Shown here: positions 54,729 to 62,995 of the stretch, in pieces
Layout of the letters: every line of letters begins with the position of its first letter
How positions within the stretch are numbered: the stretch's first letter is position 1
Assembly (NCBI RefSeq): GCF_003054045.1
Contig: NZ_QBKH01000001.1
Coordinates: 496,001-560,000 of the forward strand
Direction: 5' to 3'
Origin: Sphingobacterium faecium
GTDB lineage: Bacteria > Bacteroidota > Bacteroidia > Sphingobacteriales > Sphingobacteriaceae
DNA length: 64,000 nt
Translations under genes and position numbers: made by a program
Notes under the pieces: model-generated
Told to the model about the DNA's origin: nothing
Seen by the model: only the letters and a program-made list of their open reading frames with translations
The model's database searches: none

Positions 54729-55529
54729 ATGAAAGTTATTTTTAATTGTATCGCATTATTCATAATGGTCTTTTTGAATTCCTGTGAAGATAAAATTGAT
54801 CTGAAGTTGGATTCTGTAGCTGATAAATATGTGATCGTCGCAGATTTGCACAACGCAAATCCTTCACAAATGATTGTGATCAGCCGCGCGGTTGATTTTT
54901 CTAATAACTCCGCGAGTAATCCCGTGATAGGTGCCGATGTGGTGGTGAAAAATATAACCAGTGGTCGCTCTTATCAGTTTGTTGATCGGAGTAATGGAGA
55001 CTATGTGATGGATCGTATGACATTAAGAGAAGGTAATACATATGCTTTAACAGTCCAAATGCCAGATGGCAGTTTATTCGAATCGACCTGTACCATGCCA
55101 GCCTATGTTCCTGTTGATTCTATCGGTTTAGTTCGTAAAAAGACTTTTGATGAAGAATACATCTATGCTTCACTGAGTTTTTTAGATCCACCAGCAAAAG
55201 AGAATTACTATAAGTATAAATTGAAGTTGAATAATGAAGACTTCAAATTCAGTGATGTTTTCAGTGATAAGTTTAATGACGGTCTGTTCGTGGAGCATGA
55301 AATCGCCAATGAAGATAATGATATCAAAGAGGGGGATGAGATCCAGATTTTGAGACAGTGTATAGCTAAAGATGTGTACACCTACTGGTCAAATATCAAA
55401 GGTCAAAATCCAGGATCTGCGGCGCCTTCAAACCCCATTTCTAATATTTCAAATGGAGCATTAGGGTATTTCAGTGTAAGTAGTGCCCAATATTACGATT
55501 TAAAAGTGCTTCAAACCAAGAAATTATAA
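54729..55529 (+). CDS. DUF4249 lipoprotein
   Basis: A 266-residue protein from the ATG at 54729; a TTG three codons upstream is the alternative. A lipobox VFLNSC gives Cys18/19. The body DKYVIVADLHNANPSQMIVI, IGADVVVKNITSG, YALTVQMPDGSLFESTC, MPAYVPVDSIGLV is the DUF4249 pattern. Members are regularly encoded next to TonB receptors of this kind and are thought to act as surface partners. It starts 100 bp after the receptor gene, and its last 6 bp overlap the convergent deacetylase gene. Length is at the short side for the family. Confidence 0.87.
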   Translation: MKVIFNCIALFIMVFLNSCEDKIDLKLDSVADKYVIVADLHNANPSQMIVISRAVDFSNNSASNPVIGADVVVKNITSGRSYQFVDRSNGDYVMDRMTLREGNTYALTVQMPDGSLFESTCTMPAYVPVDSIGLVRKKTFDEEYIYASLSFLDPPAKENYYKYKLKLNNEDFKFSDVFSDKFNDGLFVEHEIANEDNDIKEGDEIQILRQCIAKDVYTYWSNIKGQNPGSAAPSNPISNISNGALGYFSVSSAQYYDLKVLQTKKL

Positions 55530-56132
55530 CAGTTCAAAATGATAATTCTTAGAAAGTAAATAAGCGATGGTTTTTGGTAGTGCATATTCTACTCTAGGAA
55601 TCGCTTTTATGTTATCATGAAAAACAATGATTGAACCATTTTCAGTATGCTTAATCGCATTTTTATAACACTTTTCTGGAGATAACGATAGATCAAAATC
55701 GCCAGTGAGGACATCCCACATGATGATTTGATAGTCAGGGTATAGTTTTGCTAACTGTGATTTTTTAGCTCGCCCATAAGGTGGACGGAACAGATTACTC
55801 TTCGTTAATTCTTGACATTTTTCAATGTTTTCCAGAAAGTGAGCATCCGTTGTTTGCCAACCTTTTAAATGATTATACGTATGATTTCCGACTTGATGAC
55901 CTTCTAACAAAATTCTTTCGAATAAATGTGGATTTTTTTTAATATTTTCACCTACGCAAAAAAAAGTAGCTTTGATGTTATATTGTTTTAATGTATCTAA
56001 AACAAAAGGAGTTAATTCTGGAATAGGTCCATCATCAAATGTGAGGTAAATTTTGTTTTCTTTCCTTGATTTATTCCAAATTGATTTTGGGTAAAATAAT
56101 TTAAGAAAGAAGGGTGCTTTTACAAGATACAT
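55524..56132 (-). CDS. polysaccharide deacetylase family protein
   Basis: A 202-residue protein from the Met at 56132 (MYLVKAPFFLKLFYPKSIWN), the usual start in related proteins. The NodB homology motifs are clear: YLTFDDGP (motif 1), GHQVGNHTYNH (HxxxH metal site), RPPYGR (motif 3), the Asp-Trp region MWDVLTGDFD and the C-terminal VFHDN. It removes acetyl groups from polysaccharide or peptidoglycan. The basic N-terminal helix may bind membranes. The 3' end overlaps the DUF4249 gene by 6 bp. Confidence 0.92.
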   Translation of the reverse strand: MYLVKAPFFLKLFYPKSIWNKSRKENKIYLTFDDGPIPELTPFVLDTLKQYNIKATFFCVGENIKKNPHLFERILLEGHQVGNHTYNHLKGWQTTDAHFLENIEKCQELTKSNLFRPPYGRAKKSQLAKLYPDYQIIMWDVLTGDFDLSLSPEKCYKNAIKHTENGSIIVFHDNIKAIPRVEYALPKTIAYLLSKNYHFELL

Positions 56133-56177
56133 ACTTTTATATTTTAGCAAAAATATTAAAACTATTAAGTTCTTACT

Positions 56178-57548
56178 ATGGACGATAGAAAAAATTATAA
56201 AAAAATGGCTTTTATGACCATCGTGTTATCCATGGTGGGACTTGCGAGTTTTGGTCAAGGTCAAGTAACTGTTGAAGATGCGATTCGAATCACATTGGAG
56301 AAAAACCTGCAGATTAAACAGGCTTCGTTAAATAAGGATCTGGCGGCTCAAGATGTATTTCAGGCCAGGTCAAACTTATATCCAGATTTGAGTTTAGGAG
56401 TTAGCCAACGCTTTAATAATGGTCTTGCGTTTGATCAAGTATCCGGAACATTGATTACAGGTAATAAATGGACGACCTCAACTGGCGCAAGTTTAAGTTC
56501 TAATGTAACCGTATTTCAAGGTTTTCAAAAAATCAATCAGATTAAGGCCAATAAGCTGTTGTTAGAATCAGCTTCCACCCAAATTGAAAAGATAAAATAT
56601 GATCTGATGTTATCCGTGTTGGTCAACTATTTGGAAGCGATTACTAATAATGAGATGATGATTGCGAGCAGACAACAAATTTTATTGTCCAGAGAGCAAG
56701 TAAAAACCGATTCCATTCAATTTCAGGTAGGTAATAAAACATTGGCAGATCTATCGCAGTCTAAAAATCAGGTAGCCACAGATGAACTTAATCTCGTTAA
56801 TGCTAGAAATGCATATGAATCTTCTTTATTGGCGTTAAAACAGCTCATGGAATTACCTCCGCAGACCGATCTCCAATTGGTAAAACCTAAGATAGAAGCA
56901 TTCAATCATGCTTTAGGTCAATACGCCGCTGCAGAAGTTTTTGAAAAAGCTAAAAGTTTCAACCCAGAGGTTAGAAAAGCGCAGATAGACAAACAAGTTG
57001 CTATGAAGCAAATTGATATTGCAAAAGGAGGCTATTATCCTACTCTTTCGGTAGGAGTTAGCTATGGAACAAATTACTCATCAGAAGGGAGAAATCTCTA
57101 TACTGGAGGGTATCTTCCTTTTGGAGATCAATTAAATCAGAATAAATCATTCGGTTCGGGTATTACGTTATCTGTTCCAATTTTTGATAATAATAGAAAT
57201 AGAGTAAATGTTTCAAAAGCAAGAATCAACCTCCAATTGGCAGAAACCAATGAACAGCTTTTGGAAACAACGTTGAACAAAACTGTTAATCAAGCTGTTT
57301 TAGATCTTTCTGCGGCAGCACAGCGTTACCAATCAAGTATGTCTGCATTTAATAGCGCTACAGATGCTTTTCAGGTCATCAAGGAACGTTATGATATTGG
57401 AATGGCTAATGGTATTGAATTATTTACTGCGCAAACAAACAGAAATAAAGCTGAATTTGATTTGATTCAAGCAAAATATAATATGATCTTTAAAGATAAA
57501 ATAATTGATTATTATGTTGGAAATCCTATTAAATTCGATGTCAATTAA
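56178..57548 (+). CDS. TolC family outer-membrane efflux protein (third)
   Basis: A 456-residue protein with a signal peptide (MAFMTIVLSMVGLASFGQ). OEP repeats: VTVEDAIRITLEKNLQIKQA, LYPDLSLGVSQRFNN, QFQVGNKTLADLSQSKNQVA, and the C-terminal RYDIGMANGIELFTAQTNRN. It is followed by an adaptor gene 20 bp away, but no ABC or MFS pump gene is linked. Divergent from the polysaccharide deacetylase gene. The start could also be Met10 (56205). Confidence 0.92.
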   Translation: MDDRKNYKKMAFMTIVLSMVGLASFGQGQVTVEDAIRITLEKNLQIKQASLNKDLAAQDVFQARSNLYPDLSLGVSQRFNNGLAFDQVSGTLITGNKWTTSTGASLSSNVTVFQGFQKINQIKANKLLLESASTQIEKIKYDLMLSVLVNYLEAITNNEMMIASRQQILLSREQVKTDSIQFQVGNKTLADLSQSKNQVATDELNLVNARNAYESSLLALKQLMELPPQTDLQLVKPKIEAFNHALGQYAAAEVFEKAKSFNPEVRKAQIDKQVAMKQIDIAKGGYYPTLSVGVSYGTNYSSEGRNLYTGGYLPFGDQLNQNKSFGSGITLSVPIFDNNRNRVNVSKARINLQLAETNEQLLETTLNKTVNQAVLDLSAAAQRYQSSMSAFNSATDAFQVIKERYDIGMANGIELFTAQTNRNKAEFDLIQAKYNMIFKDKIIDYYVGNPIKFDVN

Positions 57549-57568
57549 CCTTATAATGAAAATCTGAA

Positions 57569-58870
57569 ATGGCTAAAAAGAAAAGTAAATTACCAAAAAT
57601 CATACTCATAAGTGCCGTGGTTATCCTCGTATTGGTTTTAGTGGGCAGCAAATTGGGATGGTTCGGAAAAGGTGATGTCGTAAAGGTTGCCGTAGATGCA
57701 GCAAAAGAAATGAATATCAATGAGCTGGTGTCCGCTAGTGGAAAAATACAGCCTGAATTTGAAGTAAAACTAAGTTCTGAAGTATCTGGAGAGGTCGTAG
57801 AGTTGAATATCAAAGAAGGAGATATTGTTAAAAAAGGACAAGTTTTATGTCGTATCAAACCTGATATTTTGCAATCTGGATATGAGAGGTCTATAGCAAC
57901 ATTAAATTCACAGAAGGCAAATCTGGCTGCTGCCCAGCAACAGTTGAAACAACAACAAGCTAATTTTAGTAATGTAGAAGCTACGTACAAGCGTAATTTG
58001 GAATTATTTAATAAAAGAGTAATTTCTGCTGCTGAAATGGATAAAAGTTCATCCGAATATTATTCAACCTTAGCAGCTATTGAAGCGCAGAGGCAAAATG
58101 TACTTTCCACTAAATTTGGTATTGATCAATCACAGGCAACTGTAAAAGAAGCAAAGGATAATTTGGATCGCACCACGATCTATTCACCATCGGATGGTGT
58201 TGTATCTTTATTATCAATCGAATTGGGAGAACGTGTGGTAGGTACTGCGCAAATGGCCGGAACCGAAATCATGCGTATCGCTAATATGGATGCTATGGAA
58301 GTGAATGTTGATGTAAATGAAAATGACATCAACCGTGTACATGTTGGAAATGAAGCCGAAATCGAAGTAGATGCTTATCAAGATCGTAAATTTAAAGGTA
58401 TCGTAACAGAAATTGCCTCTTCATCTAAAAATATTGCAACTGTTAGTGCAGGTTCTTCTACAGAACAGGTGACAAATTTTAATGTAAAAGTGAGAATTCA
58501 ATTAAGTTCTTATGAAGATCTGTTAAAAGAAAATCGTGTTTCCCCTTTTAAACCAGGATTATCTGCCACGGTGCAGATCTTTACAAAACAACAGAAAGGT
58601 TTAGCAATTCCAATCCAATCAGTGACCATAAGAAATGGTACTGGAGTAGATAGTTTAAGTACAGATAGCCTCAAAGAATATGTGTTTGTTTTTAACAATG
58701 GTTTGGTAAAACAGACAGTTGTCAAAACAGGGATTCAAGATGATAAAAATATCATTATTTTATCGGGACTTAAAAAAGGTGATGAAGTGGTTTCTAGACC
58801 ATTTGACGCTATTTCTAAAACATTGAAGAACGATAGCAAAGTAGAAAAAGTAGATAAGAATAGCTTGTAG
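57569..58870 (+). CDS. MacA/RND-type periplasmic adaptor protein
   Basis: A 433-residue adaptor with an N-terminal anchor (residues 9-28, PKIILISAVVILVLVLVGSK). Lipoyl halves KLSSEVSGEVVELNIKEGD and YSPSDGVVSLLSIELGERVV surround a long alpha-hairpin (about 115-200, Gln-rich). Beta-barrel and membrane-proximal domains follow (VDVNENDINRVHVGNEAEIE, GLSATVQIFTKQQKGLAIPI). It is of the MacA type, which pairs with an ABC transporter (MacB). No such gene lies in this window; the next gene encodes an HHH protein. Confidence 0.9.
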   Translation: MAKKKSKLPKIILISAVVILVLVLVGSKLGWFGKGDVVKVAVDAAKEMNINELVSASGKIQPEFEVKLSSEVSGEVVELNIKEGDIVKKGQVLCRIKPDILQSGYERSIATLNSQKANLAAAQQQLKQQQANFSNVEATYKRNLELFNKRVISAAEMDKSSSEYYSTLAAIEAQRQNVLSTKFGIDQSQATVKEAKDNLDRTTIYSPSDGVVSLLSIELGERVVGTAQMAGTEIMRIANMDAMEVNVDVNENDINRVHVGNEAEIEVDAYQDRKFKGIVTEIASSSKNIATVSAGSSTEQVTNFNVKVRIQLSSYEDLLKENRVSPFKPGLSATVQIFTKQQKGLAIPIQSVTIRNGTGVDSLSTDSLKEYVFVFNNGLVKQTVVKTGIQDDKNIIILSGLKKGDEVVSRPFDAISKTLKNDSKVEKVDKNSL

Positions 58871-58955
58871 TGATTGTTTTTGAAGTATTTGTTTGATTTA
58901 CAGTTTTTTTTGTTTTATATAAAAATTTCTGTATTTTAAATAAAACTAATTCAGC

Positions 58956-59891
58956 ATGTTACAGCAGTTTTTTAAATATTTTAAGTTATCCAGAACTGAA
59001 CAGAATGGTTTCTTTGTACTCTGTACATTGATATTATTGCTGTTCAGTTTTCCTTATATGGCCAATTTTTTTAATAAAACTGATTATGACTCGTATACTA
59101 TTCAAGCATTTTCACTGTCTGAAAAAGCGGCAATCGCTAGTTCTGATCATCAAAGAGCTGAATCTTCAATGAGAATGAATACCCCCACTAAAGATGTGCA
59201 TACAGAAAAAAGCTTGTTTCAGTTTGATCCCAATACTTTAGATCAGAAGGGATGGATGAAATTGGGTTTTACGGAAAAGCAGGTCAAGGTTCTACTCAAT
59301 TTTAGAGATAAAGGAGGAAAGTTTTACAAAAAGGAAGATCTTGCCAAAATCTATTCCATTTCGCTAGCTGAATATAAACGATTAGAAAATTTTATTGCAA
59401 TTTCACCAACGTTTACTCAAAAACAAACTCAGGATAGGTTAGAAAATCGCGCTAGTATAAGTAATAATGATTCGGGCAAGAAAAACTTATCCATCACAAT
59501 CGATATCAATACTGGCGATACTACAGCTTTCATGATCTTAAAAGGAATCGGGTCCACATTGTCAAAACGAATTGTAAAATATCGAGAATCCTTAGGTGGT
59601 TTTGTTTCTATAGAACAAATTAAAGAAGTGTATGGATTACCCTCCGAAACATTTGAGGCCATACTTCCAAATTTAAAAATTAGTCATCAGGCTTCTGTTG
59701 CCAAACTTGATATTAATCAGCTGGATGTAAAATCTTTATCTCAGCACCCTTACATCAGTTTTAAGCAGGCAACAGCAATAGTCAATTACCGCAATCGGCA
59801 CGGTCGTTTTCAAAATTTGATTGATTTAAAAAAGGTCCTCCTATTAGATGATGATTTTTTGCGTAAACTTGCGCCATATTTAACATTTTAA
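58956..59891 (+). CDS. helix-hairpin-helix protein (ComEA-like) with membrane anchor
   Basis: A 311-residue protein. One hydrophobic segment (residues 19-40, NGFFVLCTLILLLFSFPYMA) is followed by a Ser-rich linker. Three related helix-hairpin-helix units follow: about 90-150 (FDPNTLDQKGWMKLGFTEKQ), about 175-245 (IDINTGDTTAFMILKGIGST, LSKRIVKYRESLGGF) and about 250-311 (LDINQLDVKSLSQHPYISFK, AIVNYRNRHGRF). The pattern is that of ComEA-type DNA-binding domains. DNA uptake or periplasmic DNA binding is an inference. It is separated from apt by 2 bp. Confidence 0.88.
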   Translation: MLQQFFKYFKLSRTEQNGFFVLCTLILLLFSFPYMANFFNKTDYDSYTIQAFSLSEKAAIASSDHQRAESSMRMNTPTKDVHTEKSLFQFDPNTLDQKGWMKLGFTEKQVKVLLNFRDKGGKFYKKEDLAKIYSISLAEYKRLENFIAISPTFTQKQTQDRLENRASISNNDSGKKNLSITIDINTGDTTAFMILKGIGSTLSKRIVKYRESLGGFVSIEQIKEVYGLPSETFEAILPNLKISHQASVAKLDINQLDVKSLSQHPYISFKQATAIVNYRNRHGRFQNLIDLKKVLLLDDDFLRKLAPYLTF

Positions 59892-59893
59892 AG

Positions 59894-60424
59894 ATGCTTG
59901 AAGAAAAATTAAAACATATCGTACGTGATGTACATGATTTTCCAAAACCTGGAATCGTTTTTAAAGATATCACACCTTTATTGCAAGATGCGCAGCTTTG
60001 CACAGAGATGGTGGACGCATTTGTAGAAAAATTAAAAGATTGTCAAATGGATGCTGTAGCCGGGATCGAAAGTAGAGGCTTTTTATTTGGATTGATGTTA
60101 GCCAATCGCTTACAGGTGCCTTTTATTCCTATTCGTAAGCAAGGTAAATTACCTTTTCATACGATTTCAGAATCATATGCTCTTGAGTATGGACAGGCTA
60201 CTATCGAAATGCATGAAGATGCTTTTCCAAAAGGAAGTAAGGTTTTGATACATGATGATTTATTGGCTACAGGAGGTACAGTTGTGGCTGCTAGTAAATT
60301 GATCGAAAAATTAGGCGGTGAAGTTGCAGGTTATTGTTTTGTCATCAGTTTAGATTTTTTAAATAGTCAGGGAAGATTAACTAGATTTAGTCCCCACATT
60401 TTTTCTTTAGCACATTATAAATAA
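59894..60424 (+). CDS. apt: adenine phosphoribosyltransferase
   Basis: A 176-residue type I phosphoribosyltransferase. The PRPP motif VLIHDDLLATGGT, the N-terminal VHDFPKPGIVFKDITPLLQD and AGIESRGFLFG are the hallmark of Apt, which makes AMP from adenine and PRPP. With Amn (24446), the window encodes both directions between AMP and adenine. It starts 2 bp after the HHH gene stop and ends 30 bp before the terC-like gene; operon. Confidence 0.95.
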   Translation: MLEEKLKHIVRDVHDFPKPGIVFKDITPLLQDAQLCTEMVDAFVEKLKDCQMDAVAGIESRGFLFGLMLANRLQVPFIPIRKQGKLPFHTISESYALEYGQATIEMHEDAFPKGSKVLIHDDLLATGGTVVAASKLIEKLGGEVAGYCFVISLDFLNSQGRLTRFSPHIFSLAHYK

Positions 60425-60454
60425 TTTAATTTATAAAAATCCCCAATATATTTT

Positions 60455-61219
60455 ATGGAATGGATCTCAGACCCACAAATTTGGATTTCACTGCTTACAT
60501 TGACTGTACTAGAAGTGGTACTTGGTATCGATAATATTGTTTTTATATCGATTCTCAGTGGCAAACTTCCTGCCGAGCAGCAAAAGAAAGCACGTCAGTT
60601 AGGCTTAATATTAGCATTGGTAACGCGTGTATTGTTGTTATTCTCTATCAAATGGATTATGTCATTGACAGAACCCTTTATCAATCTAGCGACCACGTTT
60701 GGTATTGATAATCCCGATTGGTCCCGTTATTTGGAATTATCAGGAAGAGATTTGATTTTATTTATTGGAGGCCTATTTTTAATTTATAAAAGTACAACGG
60801 AGATACATCATAAAATGGATGGTCCACACGATGAACAAAAAGTAATCAAAAAAAGTGCAACTTTTATGAGCACAATCTTTCAAATACTGGTACTGGATAT
60901 TGTTTTTTCATTAGATTCCGTGATTACAGCTGTTGGTATGGTAGATCAGATTGGGGTTATGGTTGCTGCCGTTATTATTGCCGTATTGATTATGTTACTA
61001 TCTGCAGAGCAAATCAGTAAGTTTGTGAATGATTATCCATCGGTGAAGATGTTGGCACTGTCATTCCTTCTTCTAATTGGGGTATCATTGACAGCAGAAG
61101 CATTTGATCAGCATATTCCTAAAGGATATATTTATTTTGCGATGGCGTTTTCTGTTCTAGTAGAATTTTTAAATATTAAAAGTGAGAAAAAACATTTGCA
61201 AAAGCAAAGTGATAAATAA
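60455..61219 (+). CDS. TerC family integral membrane protein
   Basis: A 254-residue protein with about seven membrane segments. Diagnostic motifs: LTVLEVVLGIDNIVFISILS (the conserved Glu-x-x-x-G-x-Asn-x-x segment), the central GLFLIYKSTTEIHHKM, and LVLDIVFSLDSVITAVGMVD. The acidic residues and Asn inside membrane segments are those thought to handle metal ions (Mn2+ or Ca2+) in the TerC/Alx/YoaE group. Tellurite resistance itself needs other ter genes, absent here. It closes the HHH-apt operon and ends at a perfect palindromic terminator. Confidence 0.93.
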   Translation: MEWISDPQIWISLLTLTVLEVVLGIDNIVFISILSGKLPAEQQKKARQLGLILALVTRVLLLFSIKWIMSLTEPFINLATTFGIDNPDWSRYLELSGRDLILFIGGLFLIYKSTTEIHHKMDGPHDEQKVIKKSATFMSTIFQILVLDIVFSLDSVITAVGMVDQIGVMVAAVIIAVLIMLLSAEQISKFVNDYPSVKMLALSFLLLIGVSLTAEAFDQHIPKGYIYFAMAFSVLVEFLNIKSEKKHLQKQSDK

Positions 61220-61225
61220 GGAAAT

Positions 61226-61279
61226 AATTAATTAAGCAAAAAGGCTATCACATGTGATAGCCTTTTTGCTTAATTAATT
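61226..61279. terminator. 54-bp perfect palindrome serving as bidirectional terminator
   Basis: The 27-base arms 61226-61252 and 61253-61279 are exact complements of each other, with centre CATG. It contains AAAAAGG/CCTTTTT blocks and lies between the convergent terC-like and alkaline phosphatase genes, 7-9 bp from either stop. Confidence 0.92.
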
Positions 61280-61288
61280 TAAAGCTTA

Positions 61289-62701
61289 TCATAAGCTCAA
61301 GTCTGCAGCTTGTGCTATTTTTTTAGGAATATCGATATTTTCCATTTTATGTGTAAACAGTTCTGAACCAGCTCCAATAGCATAAATCGGAACATAACCT
61401 GCGGAGTGATTTCCAGATCCCCAAGAAATATTAGCAACTTCATTTAAAGTTTTAACAGCTACCGAAGCCAGCTTATCGTCATTGGCATAGAGACTCTTTT
61501 CAGTTGCATGAACATGTTTGATAAAACTATTTTCATAAGCCTCAAAGATTACTTTCTCTTGATTTGCATTGACTTTAACTTGAGTCCATAAGCCCAGATG
61601 ATCGGCCAATACAGTTTTGATTTGTTCCCAAGTAGCATTCGGTTGATTTATTCGTAATTTAGAAATTATCTTAGAGAGTTCTCCTTGTGAAACTTTTTGA
61701 TTAGCAAGAGCTTTAAAGTTTAGATTACTACTTCCAGTACCCAATGTCATGCCACCTGTTTCATGGTCAGCAGTAATGATGATGAGTGTTTCTTCTGGGT
61801 ACTTTAAGTAAAAATCATACGCTACTTGAACAGAGTTATTGAAATCGACCACTTCGTGCAGCGTAGTAGCAGCATCATTGCTATGGCTTGACCAATCAAT
61901 CTTGCCACCTTCGACCATTAAGAAAAAACCTTTGTCATTATTTTTAGTAAGTGATTCAATTGCTACTTCCGTAATTTCTTTGAGATTTAGATCACCATCT
62001 TTTTGATCAATCGCAAATTTTAAAGATTCTGGATCAGTATCTTTATTATTCATCAAGATCATCTTGCTTGCTTTTCTTTTTAAACGATCATAATCTGCTT
62101 TTCCGAATGCTAAAGTATATCCTGATTTCTCAAATAAGTTAAAGATCGAAGTAACAGATTCTTGAGCAGCATTAGTATTATGCTTTAAAAACCCAGATCC
62201 AGCAAAAAAATCAAAATTTGATTTTGTGATATCTGTTGCTATTTCATAATACTTGTTTCTATTGGTTTGGTGTGCATAGAACGAAGCAGGAGTAGCATGA
62301 TCGATACTCACGCTTGTTGTGATTCCAACTTTTAATCCTTTCTCTTTAGCTGCATATGCGATACTTTTCAATGGTTTAGTTTGTGAAGAATCCATTCCGA
62401 TCACGCCATTTTTTGTTTTAGAACCGACTGCAAGCGCGGTGCCGCCTGCTGCTGAATCCGTAATACCATTAGAAAGGGAATAGGTAGATGCAAAAGTAGC
62501 TATTGGGAATTGTGAAAAAATTAGCGGTTTCACACCGATCCGATTTTCAAGATCTGCCAGATATACTTCTGTTGAATTTACCTGATTCAATCCCATACCG
62601 TCGCCGATCATGTAGAATATATATTTCGGTTTATTTTGAGCAAATAAAATGGATAGTGATGCTAAGTAGAAAAAAGTCGTTGCGAATGTACGTGTAATCA
62701 T
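61289..62701 (-). CDS. alkaline phosphatase
   Basis: A 470-residue protein with a signal peptide (TTFFYLASLSILFAQ, cleavage near FAQ-N). The active-site features are clear: YMIGDGMGLNQ (metal Asp34), nucleophile Ser83 in TDSAAGGTALA, SIDHATPASFYAH (metal ligands), MVEGGKIDWSSH and ITADHETGG near the end. This is a periplasmic metal-dependent phosphomonoesterase. No Pho-box-like sequence is evident to me upstream; a TAGGTTTG -7-like box lies on the minus strand at 62774-62767. Confidence 0.95.
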   Translation of the reverse strand: MITRTFATTFFYLASLSILFAQNKPKYIFYMIGDGMGLNQVNSTEVYLADLENRIGVKPLIFSQFPIATFASTYSLSNGITDSAAGGTALAVGSKTKNGVIGMDSSQTKPLKSIAYAAKEKGLKVGITTSVSIDHATPASFYAHQTNRNKYYEIATDITKSNFDFFAGSGFLKHNTNAAQESVTSIFNLFEKSGYTLAFGKADYDRLKRKASKMILMNNKDTDPESLKFAIDQKDGDLNLKEITEVAIESLTKNNDKGFFLMVEGGKIDWSSHSNDAATTLHEVVDFNNSVQVAYDFYLKYPEETLIIITADHETGGMTLGTGSSNLNFKALANQKVSQGELSKIISKLRINQPNATWEQIKTVLADHLGLWTQVKVNANQEKVIFEAYENSFIKHVHATEKSLYANDDKLASVAVKTLNEVANISWGSGNHSAGYVPIYAIGAGSELFTHKMENIDIPKKIAQAADLSL

Positions 62702-62995
62702 GTCTAAAATTATGTTAGTATTGGTATTAAAATGAATGTATTGTGTGCATGAGGTGGCGAATATAACAAACCTATATTTGCTTAATGTTAAGTTTTAGAT
62801 TATGGTGGAAACGAGCATAATTGCTCGAATCGAGTTAGTGATATGAAAGAACTAACATTTATTTAAAATACTATATTAAAATGCAATGTAAAAACAATTC
62901 TTGCAAGATAATTGTTACAATATGGTGAAATTGTATAATATCAGTTGATATAGCAATATCACTTACTATAACAGATAAACTAAAATTTGAACATT

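Noticed and set aside
60455..61219. Tellurite resistance operon
   Set aside because: Only a TerC-family membrane protein is present, with no terZABDE genes; it is linked to apt and an HHH gene.
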